From Methylicorpusculum sp. (lineage in GTDB: Bacteria; Pseudomonadota; Gammaproteobacteria; Methylococcales; Methylomonadaceae), in contig NZ_JAUSBX010000011.1 in the NCBI RefSeq assembly GCF_030651835.1, positions 1 to 64,000 of the forward strand: a stretch of DNA of 64,000 bases. Direction: 5' to 3'. Position 1 is the first letter of the stretch. Each line of letters starts with the position of its first letter. The notes under the pieces are model-generated. The model searched no databases. It was given only the letters and a program-made list of their open reading frames with translations, and was not told the DNA's origin. The position numbers and the translations under genes are program-made. This document shows positions 29,238-37,912 of this stretch, piece after piece.

Positions 29238-29351
29238 GAGGCTATCTCTTTACCTGTATTTATGTGATAGATGTGATGTGCGAGCATTTTACCTGAAGCC
29301 TTGACGGATGAAGCATTTATCCGAAAACAGACCATCAATTCAGCACGCACT

Positions 29352-29467
29352 GGTATCTGCTCAGCCCCTCACATTTTAGTGGGTGTAGGTAGTTGATTGA
29401 AAAGGCTTCTGCAAGAAGGATGTTGCAGAGAGCTACAGGGACGTATTGATGCATCCTTTGAAATCAA
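29352..29467 (-). repeat. Dispersed repeat B, copy 1
   Basis: The reverse complement of this stretch aligns with 35317-35414, sharing TTGATTTyAAAGG, the TCCCTG block, TTGCAGAAGCCTTTTCAATC and TACACCC...GATACC. This copy carries about 21 extra bases (29415-29435), which with the adjoining sequence form a TCTGCAA...TTGCAGA hairpin. No gene is seen in the 283-bp gap that holds it. Confidence 0.65.
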
Positions 29468-29520
29468 GCACCTGCCCCTTAATTCAAAACGGGCGAGAGT
29501 TATACACACTGAATAACACA

Positions 29521-30507
29521 TCAATCGTCAAAATAATGTAATGCTCCCAATAACGGTGTTTTCGGATTGAGTGATAACTTGACGGACACTTTGTCCAGCA
29601 AAGGCGTAAAACGGCCTTTTGCTTTAAACGCATCCATAAACACACCGTTCTGCAAGAAAGGGCGTATTTTCGGGCCGATACCTCCGCCGATATAGACGCC
29701 GCCAATTGCAAAGGATTTTAACACCAGATTTCCGGCTTCCGCCCCATACAACTCGGCAAACAACCGGACAGCCTCGGCACAAAGCGCGTCTTCTCCATTA
29801 ACCCCCAAGCGGGAGATGATGGCATTCCGATCCACGCCTTCATTATAGAGGGCATTGACAGGAGGAACAGCAGGGCATTCCGGAGCAAATTGCTGCTCGC
29901 GTAGGAAATCGTATAAATGACTGAATCCGATACCGGAAATAAGCCGTTCGCAACTGACATGATCATTATATTTTCTGCGCATGTAACTCAGCAGCAAATC
30001 CTGTTGTGTATTTTGGGCAGCGAAATCGCAGTGGCCGCCTTCGGTCGCCAGCGGATGGTATTTTACACCGTCCCAGTACAATATGGCTTCACCCAGACCT
30101 GTTCCTGCGGCGATCACTGCGATATTGCCTGCGTGGCGCTGTGCATTAGGGTTGAGTTCCAGTAAATCTTTTTCAGGCAAATGCAACATACCCAGTGCCA
30201 TCGCTTCCAGGTCATTCAATAGTCTGACCTTGGCCACATTCAGTTTAACTTTCAAATCTTCTGCATCCAGAATCCAAGGCAAATTGGTTGGATGACAACG
30301 CTGATCCAGCACAGGTCCGGCAACGCCAAAACAAACAGCTGAAAGGGTAACGCCATCCGGCAGAAACGCAGCAAGCAGTTGATCGAACTCCATAAAATCG
30401 GCGCTCGCATAGGTTTCTTCTCGCTCGCATACCAATGAACCGTCGGCTCCTTTTTTAAACAATGTCAATACTGTTTTGGTCCCACCTATATCGCCTGCAA
30501 GAATCAT
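29521..30507 (-). CDS. glk: Glucokinase (Glk family)
   Basis: 328 residues. The N-terminal phosphate motif LAGDIGGTKT (3-12) and VIAAGTGLGEAIL are followed by EGGHCDFAAQN, the glucose-binding EGGH motif of bacterial Glk-type glucokinases. It phosphorylates glucose to glucose 6-phosphate in the cytoplasm. Its start overlaps the end of the GH15/PHK-like gene by 4 bp, so the two are translationally coupled; this hints that the glucose phosphorylated may come from glycogen or another glucan (inference). Length is normal. Confidence 0.94.
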   Translation of the reverse strand: MILAGDIGGTKTVLTLFKKGADGSLVCEREETYASADFMEFDQLLAAFLPDGVTLSAVCFGVAGPVLDQRCHPTNLPWILDAEDLKVKLNVAKVRLLNDLEAMALGMLHLPEKDLLELNPNAQRHAGNIAVIAAGTGLGEAILYWDGVKYHPLATEGGHCDFAAQNTQQDLLLSYMRRKYNDHVSCERLISGIGFSHLYDFLREQQFAPECPAVPPVNALYNEGVDRNAIISRLGVNGEDALCAEAVRLFAELYGAEAGNLVLKSFAIGGVYIGGGIGPKIRPFLQNGVFMDAFKAKGRFTPLLDKVSVKLSLNPKTPLLGALHYFDD

Positions 30508-33500
30508 AGAATACCTTCTTGTTCTGAGTGTTGATTATTATCCAGTAAATGTATAAGGGCATCGAGCATTGCGTTTGCGACTTTATGCGGTGGTAACTGA
30601 TAAAAGGCCTGCCAGGCGAAGGACACCTGTTCTTCATAATGCTCCTGCGCTTCAGGGTGACTTTCCAGCCAGGTTATGCGAACAGCATGACCAATGATGA
30701 CATCAATAATCAAGGTATCGTCAATCTGCAAAGCCGGGTTTTCCTGCATTATCGAAGCCATAGCCAGAAGCGCCTCGACGGTCAGTTGCCGATAAACCGG
30801 AGACTGTATTTTATTGAGTAGATGACTGACAAAAAGTTTAAAGCTTTGTTCACCCGAGGTCATATGCGCCAAAGTGGTTTCACTGTCCAGACGTCGATTA
30901 CTGTTGAACTTTTCACCTATCATCAAGCCTTTGCAGTGATGCAAAATTTCCCACACGCAGGCAAAGAAAGACTCATTTTCACGGCCGACGCTACCTTGCC
31001 GCTCCCGCCATTCATACCAATCTTCCGCATCATCCCTGCGGGCATCCATAGCCGGAGAAAAACGTGCGGTAGCCAACTCGCGCTGTTCACCATCAATATG
31101 CAACAGCTCGACCCGGCCTAATTGATCTTGAACCTGACTGTAATTCCTGAGTGTATCCTCAACTTTGGCTGCCAACTGATGGGGCGGCATGGCTAATATT
31201 TCGTTAAATGCCTGATCCAGCGTGCCATCGGAAAGCCGTTTTCGCGTCGCCAGAATTAATTGCAGAATATGTCCGACCCTGATGGTATGCATATCGGCAA
31301 ACAACTCGGGATCGGATTTGATCAGCATGCCCAAATAGATAATCAGTTCCTGGATAAGAATCTGTTCACTGATATTTCCGGTGCTGTTATAGGTTCTGAT
31401 CGTTTGCAGTATTTCCGAAGAATCTGCCGGACGCTTCAAAGTGGCTTTACCGCTGTATGCCCGACCTACCGTCAATTGATGCTGCCTGACTAATATTTCA
31501 GTAGCCGCCTGCTCAAGATTAATATCGTATTTACCCAGCAAACCGGCACAACGCCTGACTATATCCCAGACATGCAGGTCACCCGCCCTGGCATAAATCT
31601 CTTCCAGTAAATCTTTGACCGAGCAGTCTTCTGAATCGGGCGCCGTCAGGTTTAACGCGTAATCAAGCCCATGACGTAACGTTAATTGAGACAAGGCTTC
31701 CAACTGCCCGTAGAGGGACTGCCCTGACATCAAATAATCGATTAAACCGGCATCATCATTGATTTCAAAATCCATCGCGGCTTGAGCAGTCAAAAGCATC
31801 GGCGTCGAATTGTCACTGGACAATAAATGCGCGAACGGCCGCTCGGAGGTATCCGATAACGGCTCTGAAAACTCAAAATCATGCAAGTAATCAATTTTTT
31901 CATGGCTGGTCGCCGACGCCATATCGGATAAAGACCCCAAACGCACCGGAATAGTCTTGATCAAACCGCCTTGCAATTCCTTGATAAAATCAATCAGGAC
32001 ATCCCTGCCTTGATTTTTCAACATATTCCCTTTGATCGTCATGACCATCAGCGGATTGCCCTGCCTGTCCCAATGTCGGTAAACATAAGAAATTTCCAGA
32101 CGTAACCGCTGAATCAGCAAGCGATTATCCATAGCCAGATAGAAACCTTTCTGGCTTAAAAACTGCGGCAAAAATACCAGGCGCTGATTGGCCAACACAT
32201 AAATCTGCGAAGTCGCCAGCGTTCTTAACTGTCGGTCGGGACGCCCGGTCAAGCCAATCCGATCATTTCTGCCGATATGGGTATACGCTCTGGCCAGTTC
32301 ACTCGCCTCACGCATCTGTATTGGAGCAATTTCAGCCAAGGTCTGCGTTGGAATACCTGCGCTCAGCAAATCTTTCTGGACGGCTTCATCCTCAGACAGC
32401 AAGGCAAACTGCATGGTTACTTCCTGAGTTTTTTTCGCTGTTTTGTGACGACCCAGCGGGTCGATATCATTGATATCAAGCAACCCGTCCTGAATCAAAC
32501 TACCCAGCACATAAAGACTTTGCGCCCACACCAGTGGAATATTTTCATTGGGTTTACGAGGCTGACTGTGTGGCAATGCTTTTTCCGCCTCAATTAAATC
32601 ACGCGGCACGCTATAAAGCTCGGGCAGCAATTTTTGTCCGTTCTGTTCAACCATGAGACGGTCAATTTTTTCACGGTAGTCTTTTGCGCCTTCCTGATGA
32701 TTCGCGAAAAGCCGGTTCAACAGTAAATAAGTAAAAAACAGCGGCCATTCGCATTCAATGTCCATAAACTGCTTAAGTTCATGCGGATCATAATGCAGCC
32801 GGTGACTGTCCTCTATTTCTGTTTGATGCCCATCGAGTAAAAAACGCTTACAGCCGTAACGGCCTTGCAATTTATCGATAATAAGTTGTTCGGTCCTGTT
32901 ACGCAGCGAATCCTGGTCAACAGCGAACGCGGGATAACCAATCACGCTAAGAACCGCAGAATCAACCTCTTTTGACAAGGATTCTCTGGGTAATAAGGAT
33001 TCCAATGCGATACGGGTTCGGGCGATATCATCGCTAATGACATGGATCACAGCAGTTTGTCCGCCATTTTTACCGAACAGATTAAAACCGGACATGGCTT
33101 CCAGAGCCGCTTTAGCCATGCCGATTGAACTGGCGTTCAGCTCAGCAATACCATGATTGATCTTATTGCCTCGCTCCCATATGCCGTAATCGGGAGTTCG
33201 GTAAGTCCGACTGATGTAGTGAACCAGATTTTGGACAAAATTGACTTCGTCTATCGTAAAAATGATGCGTAATCCGGACGCGGTCATCTGCGCAAGCATC
33301 AACAAGAAGAGCGAGGTCGCATCGAGTTGCAGATGTCCCCATTCGCTGTCTCCCACCACAACATTCCCGGTTTTGGTGTCGTATTTGGCATGCAAGGCAT
33401 CCAATGGATCCTGCGTATGCTTGAAGCGCTCGACTTTAAACGCCTGTCGCATCATCGCCGTCAGCAAGCCGCGCATCAGCTTGACAACGCTTTGCTCCAG

Positions 33501-33752
33501 TAGATAGGTTTTACCCTCTGCTTCACCAAGCCGCCGGTAAGCCAGTGCCAGGCCCCAGGCAGATAAAATACTGTAGACATTATCCCTGACCCACGCATCG
33601 GTATAATTACCGTGAATATTGACGGCCGTACTCGCCGGCAGCAATCCGCTGACCCAATCCTGTCGCTGCAGGATAATTTCGTTAACCTGACGGTAATAGG
33701 CATCGAGTTGAGCCAATTTTCCGTTGCTATTCTCTTCGCTAGAATCTGTCAT
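30504..33752 (-). CDS. GH15 / phosphorylase-kinase regulatory-subunit-like protein
   Basis: 1082 residues with no signal peptide, so probably cytoplasmic. The N-terminal half (about 20-450) is a GH15 (alpha/alpha)6-barrel domain very like eukaryotic phosphorylase kinase alpha/beta subunits: AWVRDNVYSILSAWGLALAY, GDSEWGHLQLDATSLFLLML and GIWERGNKINHGIAELNASSIGMAKAALEA (read in pieces). The Glu of the WER motif stands near the GH15 catalytic acid. The C-terminal half is helical, as in PHK. It may be a glucoamylase or a regulatory glucan-binding protein; the sequence cannot decide. Coupled to glucokinase by a 4-bp overlap. Confidence 0.85.
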   Translation of the reverse strand: MTDSSEENSNGKLAQLDAYYRQVNEIILQRQDWVSGLLPASTAVNIHGNYTDAWVRDNVYSILSAWGLALAYRRLGEAEGKTYLLEQSVVKLMRGLLTAMMRQAFKVERFKHTQDPLDALHAKYDTKTGNVVVGDSEWGHLQLDATSLFLLMLAQMTASGLRIIFTIDEVNFVQNLVHYISRTYRTPDYGIWERGNKINHGIAELNASSIGMAKAALEAMSGFNLFGKNGGQTAVIHVISDDIARTRIALESLLPRESLSKEVDSAVLSVIGYPAFAVDQDSLRNRTEQLIIDKLQGRYGCKRFLLDGHQTEIEDSHRLHYDPHELKQFMDIECEWPLFFTYLLLNRLFANHQEGAKDYREKIDRLMVEQNGQKLLPELYSVPRDLIEAEKALPHSQPRKPNENIPLVWAQSLYVLGSLIQDGLLDINDIDPLGRHKTAKKTQEVTMQFALLSEDEAVQKDLLSAGIPTQTLAEIAPIQMREASELARAYTHIGRNDRIGLTGRPDRQLRTLATSQIYVLANQRLVFLPQFLSQKGFYLAMDNRLLIQRLRLEISYVYRHWDRQGNPLMVMTIKGNMLKNQGRDVLIDFIKELQGGLIKTIPVRLGSLSDMASATSHEKIDYLHDFEFSEPLSDTSERPFAHLLSSDNSTPMLLTAQAAMDFEINDDAGLIDYLMSGQSLYGQLEALSQLTLRHGLDYALNLTAPDSEDCSVKDLLEEIYARAGDLHVWDIVRRCAGLLGKYDINLEQAATEILVRQHQLTVGRAYSGKATLKRPADSSEILQTIRTYNSTGNISEQILIQELIIYLGMLIKSDPELFADMHTIRVGHILQLILATRKRLSDGTLDQAFNEILAMPPHQLAAKVEDTLRNYSQVQDQLGRVELLHIDGEQRELATARFSPAMDARRDDAEDWYEWRERQGSVGRENESFFACVWEILHHCKGLMIGEKFNSNRRLDSETTLAHMTSGEQSFKLFVSHLLNKIQSPVYRQLTVEALLAMASIMQENPALQIDDTLIIDVIIGHAVRITWLESHPEAQEHYEEQVSFAWQAFYQLPPHKVANAMLDALIHLLDNNQHSEQEGIL

Positions 33753-33953
33753 ATTTAAACGGTCTGTATTTTAAGAAATTAAGGATAAACACACATCTGA
33801 ACCGTTTTAATAGTATGGTCTTCCTAACCCGTGCCCAATCATAAACCGATTGATTGCCTTGCACCAACTGACTTTTTACACAAAGGCGATTGATCTGCAG
33901 TGGTTGCGCACCATATTGCTACAAACTGTCATCAATCATCACGAAGCACTGGC

Positions 33954-34631
33954 TCAGGTAAATTGAATGACCGGCAAACTCAACGTCTTTGCAAACTGTT
34001 CCAATTGTTTTGTTGCCACATCGTCGACCCTGGCTTTGTCTGATGCCCATAAGACGATTGTGCGCGAAGTATCGACATGAACCAGCTCTATCCAATACAG
34101 CGTAATGAGCTCATGTTGACGAAGCTTTTTCTCCAGTTCTGTATAAAAAGGCTTTCGCCATCTGGGAGGCGGCCTATAGGTCACTCTATATCTTAACGCA
34201 AGTCCAAGGTAATGAGCGACTGGCTCCTCCCACTGTCCCTTCGATGATTCCATCCTGACCTTATCAACAGACAAACGCAGTCGAAACCAGGCAGGCACAC
34301 CTCTATAAATCCAACGCACCCAAAGAACGCCCGTCAAAAGCGTCAAAGGAACTGACGAAACACCGAAAGCAAACATAACAGGATCAAAAGGCTCATCCGT
34401 CAACCATACCCCCGAACTGATCAAAGCGACGAATCCTAGTGCAATTTTGAGTATCAGGCGTTCGTTATTGCGTCTATCAAGTCCGGGCTTTAACTCGACT
34501 ATCCACGGTAATTGCCGGGGATTAAACGGCTTTTTAATATTTCGGAATAATTCAGCATAATAGGCTTGTCGAGCCGACGGCTTCTTCAAAACTATTGTGC
34601 TGTTATCGACAGGCAATGATGACTTGCTCAT
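33954..34631 (-). CDS. Unknown membrane protein with two central TM helices
   Basis: 225 residues. A basic soluble N-terminus (about 1-58) is followed by two hydrophobic segments (about 60-78 and 86-107: IALGFVALISSGVWL and VMFAFGVSSVPLTLLTGVLWV), then a soluble C-terminal domain of ~115 residues rich in Arg and aromatic residues (RYRVTYRPPPRWRKPFYTELEKKLRQH). I do not recognise the family. A 65-bp gap separates it from the exported protein gene upstream on the same strand, so the two may form an operon. Confidence 0.65.
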   Translation of the reverse strand: MSKSSLPVDNSTIVLKKPSARQAYYAELFRNIKKPFNPRQLPWIVELKPGLDRRNNERLILKIALGFVALISSGVWLTDEPFDPVMFAFGVSSVPLTLLTGVLWVRWIYRGVPAWFRLRLSVDKVRMESSKGQWEEPVAHYLGLALRYRVTYRPPPRWRKPFYTELEKKLRQHELITLYWIELVHVDTSRTIVLWASDKARVDDVATKQLEQFAKTLSLPVIQFT

Positions 34632-34696
34632 GAGTCCTCTATAAAGAAATGTACTTACCCTTCAGCGAGTTGATACAAAAAGTAAGATTTAAAAGA

Positions 34697-35263
34697 TCAA
34701 GGCTTAGTCTTGATTTCTTGATATTCAATAATAAGCCGTACTTGCGCATCAAAGGGCACTTTTTCACTTTTTGATAAGTCGCTGTGATGAACCGTTGAAT
34801 CGCCGATCAAGACTTTTTCAACATTCACTGCGATTACGGTATAGGGCGAACCTTCAAAAAACGCTTGTAGTCGCCGGATAAAAACCGGTTCCGATAAGAT
34901 GCGGGAAACAAACCGGTTATCTCCCCCACTTAAACTCCGCCCTTTGTGAATATCCCAATCAATTGAAGCAAGTGATGCTTCAATAAGATAATCGACCAGC
35001 CACGGATAATTTATTGCCCGCCCCAGGTTGACACTGCGCACTTTCCAATCCAAGTCTGCCCATGCATTTAATTGGGTTTTAATCCCCTCACGTAAAGCTG
35101 TCTCGCTGACTAAACACTGGCTATAATCTTCACCAACAGGCCTTACTCTGGCCTCTCGACTCTTTTCAGATAACTCAATAATCAATTCGCATCCCTGCTG
35201 TTGCGCCAAAATCTGAGATTGAGGAAACAGGGCAAGCGTTAAAATCCATAACATAGCGTTCAT
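34697..35263 (-). CDS. Unknown exported protein
   Basis: 188 residues with a signal-peptide-like N-terminus (MLWILTLALFPQSQILAQQQ, cleavage probable after ILA). The mature part has two Cys (QQGCEL, DYSQCLV) that could form a periplasmic disulfide, and an alpha/beta pattern with no known catalytic motif. Possibly part of a two-gene operon with the membrane protein at 33954-34631; a shared envelope role would be inference only. Confidence 0.6.
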   Translation of the reverse strand: MNAMLWILTLALFPQSQILAQQQGCELIIELSEKSREARVRPVGEDYSQCLVSETALREGIKTQLNAWADLDWKVRSVNLGRAINYPWLVDYLIEASLASIDWDIHKGRSLSGGDNRFVSRILSEPVFIRRLQAFFEGSPYTVIAVNVEKVLIGDSTVHHSDLSKSEKVPFDAQVRLIIEYQEIKTKP

Positions 35264-35316
35264 CTTTTTACCGTCATTTTAACTTCTCGCCCGCTTTGAT
35301 TTAAGGTCGTAGGCGA

Positions 35317-35414
35317 TTGATTTTAAAGGACGCACCAATCCATCCCTGTTGCAGAAGCCTTTTCAATCAACCATCTACACCCAATGAAATAGAAAGGGGG
35401 GGTGAGCTGATACC
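35317..35414 (+). repeat. Dispersed repeat B, copy 2
   Basis: Homologous, in inverted orientation, to 29352-29467. The shared core is TTGCAGAAGCCTTTTCAATC followed by a TACACCC block and GATACC. No terminal inverted repeats or target duplication were found, so its nature (mobile or RNA-coding) is open. It fills most of the 246-bp gap before the esterase gene. Confidence 0.65.
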
Positions 35415-35509
35415 TTAATTTTGTGACTTAATTAAGCATCAAGCTTGCAGAAAAAGGCAAGCAATCCTATGCTCAAATTATTGGTTTAATAAGACTCACC
35501 TCCTTTTCA

Positions 35510-36448
35510 ATGTCCGATTTCGACCCTACATACGGCTACACCCTGGATCAACTGCTACGGATCGAACCGCCAACGCCGCCGGAAGATTTTACAGCGTTTT
35601 GGCAGTCGCGCTATCAACGAGCCGTGCAGATAAAACCAAACGCGCGCATCACCCTTGAAAACACCAGTCATGATGATTTTGAGTGCTACGACTTGAAATA
35701 CCGCTCCACAGACGCTGTCGAGATTGGCGGCTGGGCTTTGATCCCCAAACATAGCAAGGTCAGGCGGGGCATCATTGTCGGACACGGTTATGGCGGTCGG
35801 GATGAACCGGATTTCAATCTGCCTGTTTCCGGAGCGGCCTTTCTGTTTCCTTGCTTTCGAGGGATGTCTAAAAGCCGGTGCGAAACGATTTCTGACGATC
35901 CCAGTGTTCATGTTTTACATAACATTGACGATAGGGATCGCTACGTTTTAGGCGGTTGCGTGGAGGACCTTTGGCTTGCGGTTTCTGCATTGCTTGAGTT
36001 ATTTCCATCCGTTGCCGGACATGTTGCCTATCTCGGCATCAGCTTCGGTGGAGGAATTGGCGCACTGGCATTACCCTGGGATGCCCGCATTCAGCGCGCA
36101 CATTTCAACGTACCCAGTTTCGGAAATAATCCGTTGCGCCTGCAATTACCGACCTGGGGTAGCGCGGCGGCGGTGCAAAACTATCAGCAGCAATACGGTC
36201 CTATTCTGGCAACATTAAACTATTATGATGCCGCAATATCCGCCCGTCACATCCAGGTCCCCGTATATATAGCAGCGGCCCTGGCTGACCCGGCGGTTGC
36301 TCCGCCCGGACAATTCAGCATTTACAATGCGCTGTCCGGGGAGAAAAAGCTATTCGTACTCGACAGGGGCCATTCGGAATACTTGGGACAGGCAGAGCAG
36401 GAACGTGATTTGTTATCAGAATTGCAGGCATTTTTCAGCGAATTATAA
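35510..36448 (+). CDS. AXE1-type acetyl xylan esterase / alpha-beta hydrolase
   Basis: 312 residues. The start MSDFDPTYGYTLDQLLRIEPPTPPEDFTAFW is typical of the acetyl xylan esterase/cephalosporin C deacetylase family. The oxyanion region is IIVGHGYGGR, the nucleophile elbow is GISFGGG with Ser in the centre, and the catalytic His is in LDRGHSEYLG near the C-terminus with Asp in AALADPAVAPPGQ. No signal peptide, so probably cytoplasmic deacetylation of imported acetylated sugars. It is convergent with the type I secretion genes (23-bp gap), so unrelated in transcription. Confidence 0.85.
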   Translation: MSDFDPTYGYTLDQLLRIEPPTPPEDFTAFWQSRYQRAVQIKPNARITLENTSHDDFECYDLKYRSTDAVEIGGWALIPKHSKVRRGIIVGHGYGGRDEPDFNLPVSGAAFLFPCFRGMSKSRCETISDDPSVHVLHNIDDRDRYVLGGCVEDLWLAVSALLELFPSVAGHVAYLGISFGGGIGALALPWDARIQRAHFNVPSFGNNPLRLQLPTWGSAAAVQNYQQQYGPILATLNYYDAAISARHIQVPVYIAAALADPAVAPPGQFSIYNALSGEKKLFVLDRGHSEYLGQAEQERDLLSELQAFFSEL

Positions 36449-36471
36449 ACTCACGCGATTGATAGCCCGGC

Positions 36472-37908
36472 TCATCGTTCAGTCAGGCTCTCATGACCGT
36501 ACTGCATCAGCGGACTAAGGAAATATTCAATCACACGGCGTTTGCCGGTCTTTATCTCAACCGTAACCGCCATTCCGGGACTCAGATTCACCTCGGTTCC
36601 CTCGATATTCATCGTCGAACGGTCCATTTTTACTCGAGCCGAATAGATCAAGCCGCGTTTTTCATCATTGATTGCATCATGCGATACAGATGCCATCTTG
36701 GCATGAAGAGTCCCGTATTTAGTGTATTGAAATGTTTCAATTTTAACCTCGGCGGCCTGATTGGCCTTTACAAATCCTATGTCTTTATTTTCTATAAAGG
36801 CTTCCACTTCAAGCGGATTATCACTTGGCACCACGGACATCAACGGTTGTGCCGGCGTCACCACGCCGCCTACCGTATGAACCGACAGTTGCTGAACAGT
36901 GCCGTCTACGGGCGAAGTCAGCTTCATGAGTTTACTGCGTTGGGTGGCTTTGAGTACCTCTTGCTCCAAAGTTTCGACTTTTTGCTGCCCTTCGATCATG
37001 CTGTCCAGGGTTATACGTCGTGTTTCAGCAGCCAACTCCGTCCGTTGTGCAAGCATCCTGGATTTCATCGCATCAATTTCCTTAAGCCGGCTTTTTAGAT
37101 TGGCAAGGTTGCCTTCCTGCTCTATCCGGTTTTGCTCCTGCTCCAAAAAGTCATGCCTGGATACAAAATGTAGCTCAACCAAATTCTTATAATCCTCCGC
37201 TCTTTGCCGCGCAATAGGCACGATCAATTCCAGCTTGCGCACAAGTATTTGGGTTGAATGCAATTCAGCTGCGTACCGAGAAATTTCCGAGTTGATCACA
37301 GCATTCTTGGCAAGGTATTCGCCAAATTGTGCCGACAGCAATCGTTTGGCCTCCTGAAACTTATCCTCATCATTGACATCGCTATCAGGATGACGTTTTA
37401 AACTGGGACTTGTCCCTTTGTCGAGTGCGGCAAGCATAGCCAGACCTCGGGCAACTTGAAGACGAGCGCTAATCAGGTCACTTTGCAGACGATGCTGATC
37501 AGCCAATGCTGTGGTTGGGTCCAGCTCTATCAACACCTCGCCGGTCATCACAAACTGGCCATCGGTCACATAGATAGCTTTAACAGTAGCCGCTTCCAAC
37601 GATTGAATCGTCTTGATGCGGTCATTGGGAACAATTTTGCCTTGAGCGCTGGCAACCACATCAATCCTGCCGAAGACAGCCCACAAAAATGCGAGTCCAG
37701 CAAAAGCAACCAACATCCCCGCTGCAAGCCTCGGTGTTGGAGAAACGGGAGTTTCCTGCAAGGCCAATGCCGCAGGAAGAAACTGAGCCTCATCTTGTAA
37801 ACGTTTTTGAAGATCATGTTCTGCACGATGTTCCCAGGCATACACAAATATGGCGCCGTAACGTTTGAATAAATCGCAACATGCATCAAATTGCAAACTC
37901 ATGCTCAT
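36472..37908 (-). CDS. HlyD-type membrane fusion protein of a type I secretion system
   Basis: 478 residues. The cytoplasmic N-terminus is followed by one transmembrane helix (about 63-83), a barrel-sandwich (lipoyl-like) segment GKIVPNDRIKTIQSLEAATVKAIYV, a long coiled-coil hairpin (about 150-330) and a beta-barrel C-terminus ending in the KTGKRRVIEYFLSPLMQY signature of type I secretion adaptors. It bridges the ABC transporter and an outer-membrane TolC-like channel. It follows the ATPase gene by 4 bp. No TolC or RTX substrate gene lies in the window. Confidence 0.94.
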   Translation of the reverse strand: MSMSLQFDACCDLFKRYGAIFVYAWEHRAEHDLQKRLQDEAQFLPAALALQETPVSPTPRLAAGMLVAFAGLAFLWAVFGRIDVVASAQGKIVPNDRIKTIQSLEAATVKAIYVTDGQFVMTGEVLIELDPTTALADQHRLQSDLISARLQVARGLAMLAALDKGTSPSLKRHPDSDVNDEDKFQEAKRLLSAQFGEYLAKNAVINSEISRYAAELHSTQILVRKLELIVPIARQRAEDYKNLVELHFVSRHDFLEQEQNRIEQEGNLANLKSRLKEIDAMKSRMLAQRTELAAETRRITLDSMIEGQQKVETLEQEVLKATQRSKLMKLTSPVDGTVQQLSVHTVGGVVTPAQPLMSVVPSDNPLEVEAFIENKDIGFVKANQAAEVKIETFQYTKYGTLHAKMASVSHDAINDEKRGLIYSARVKMDRSTMNIEGTEVNLSPGMAVTVEIKTGKRRVIEYFLSPLMQYGHESLTER

Positions 37909-37912
37909 GATT

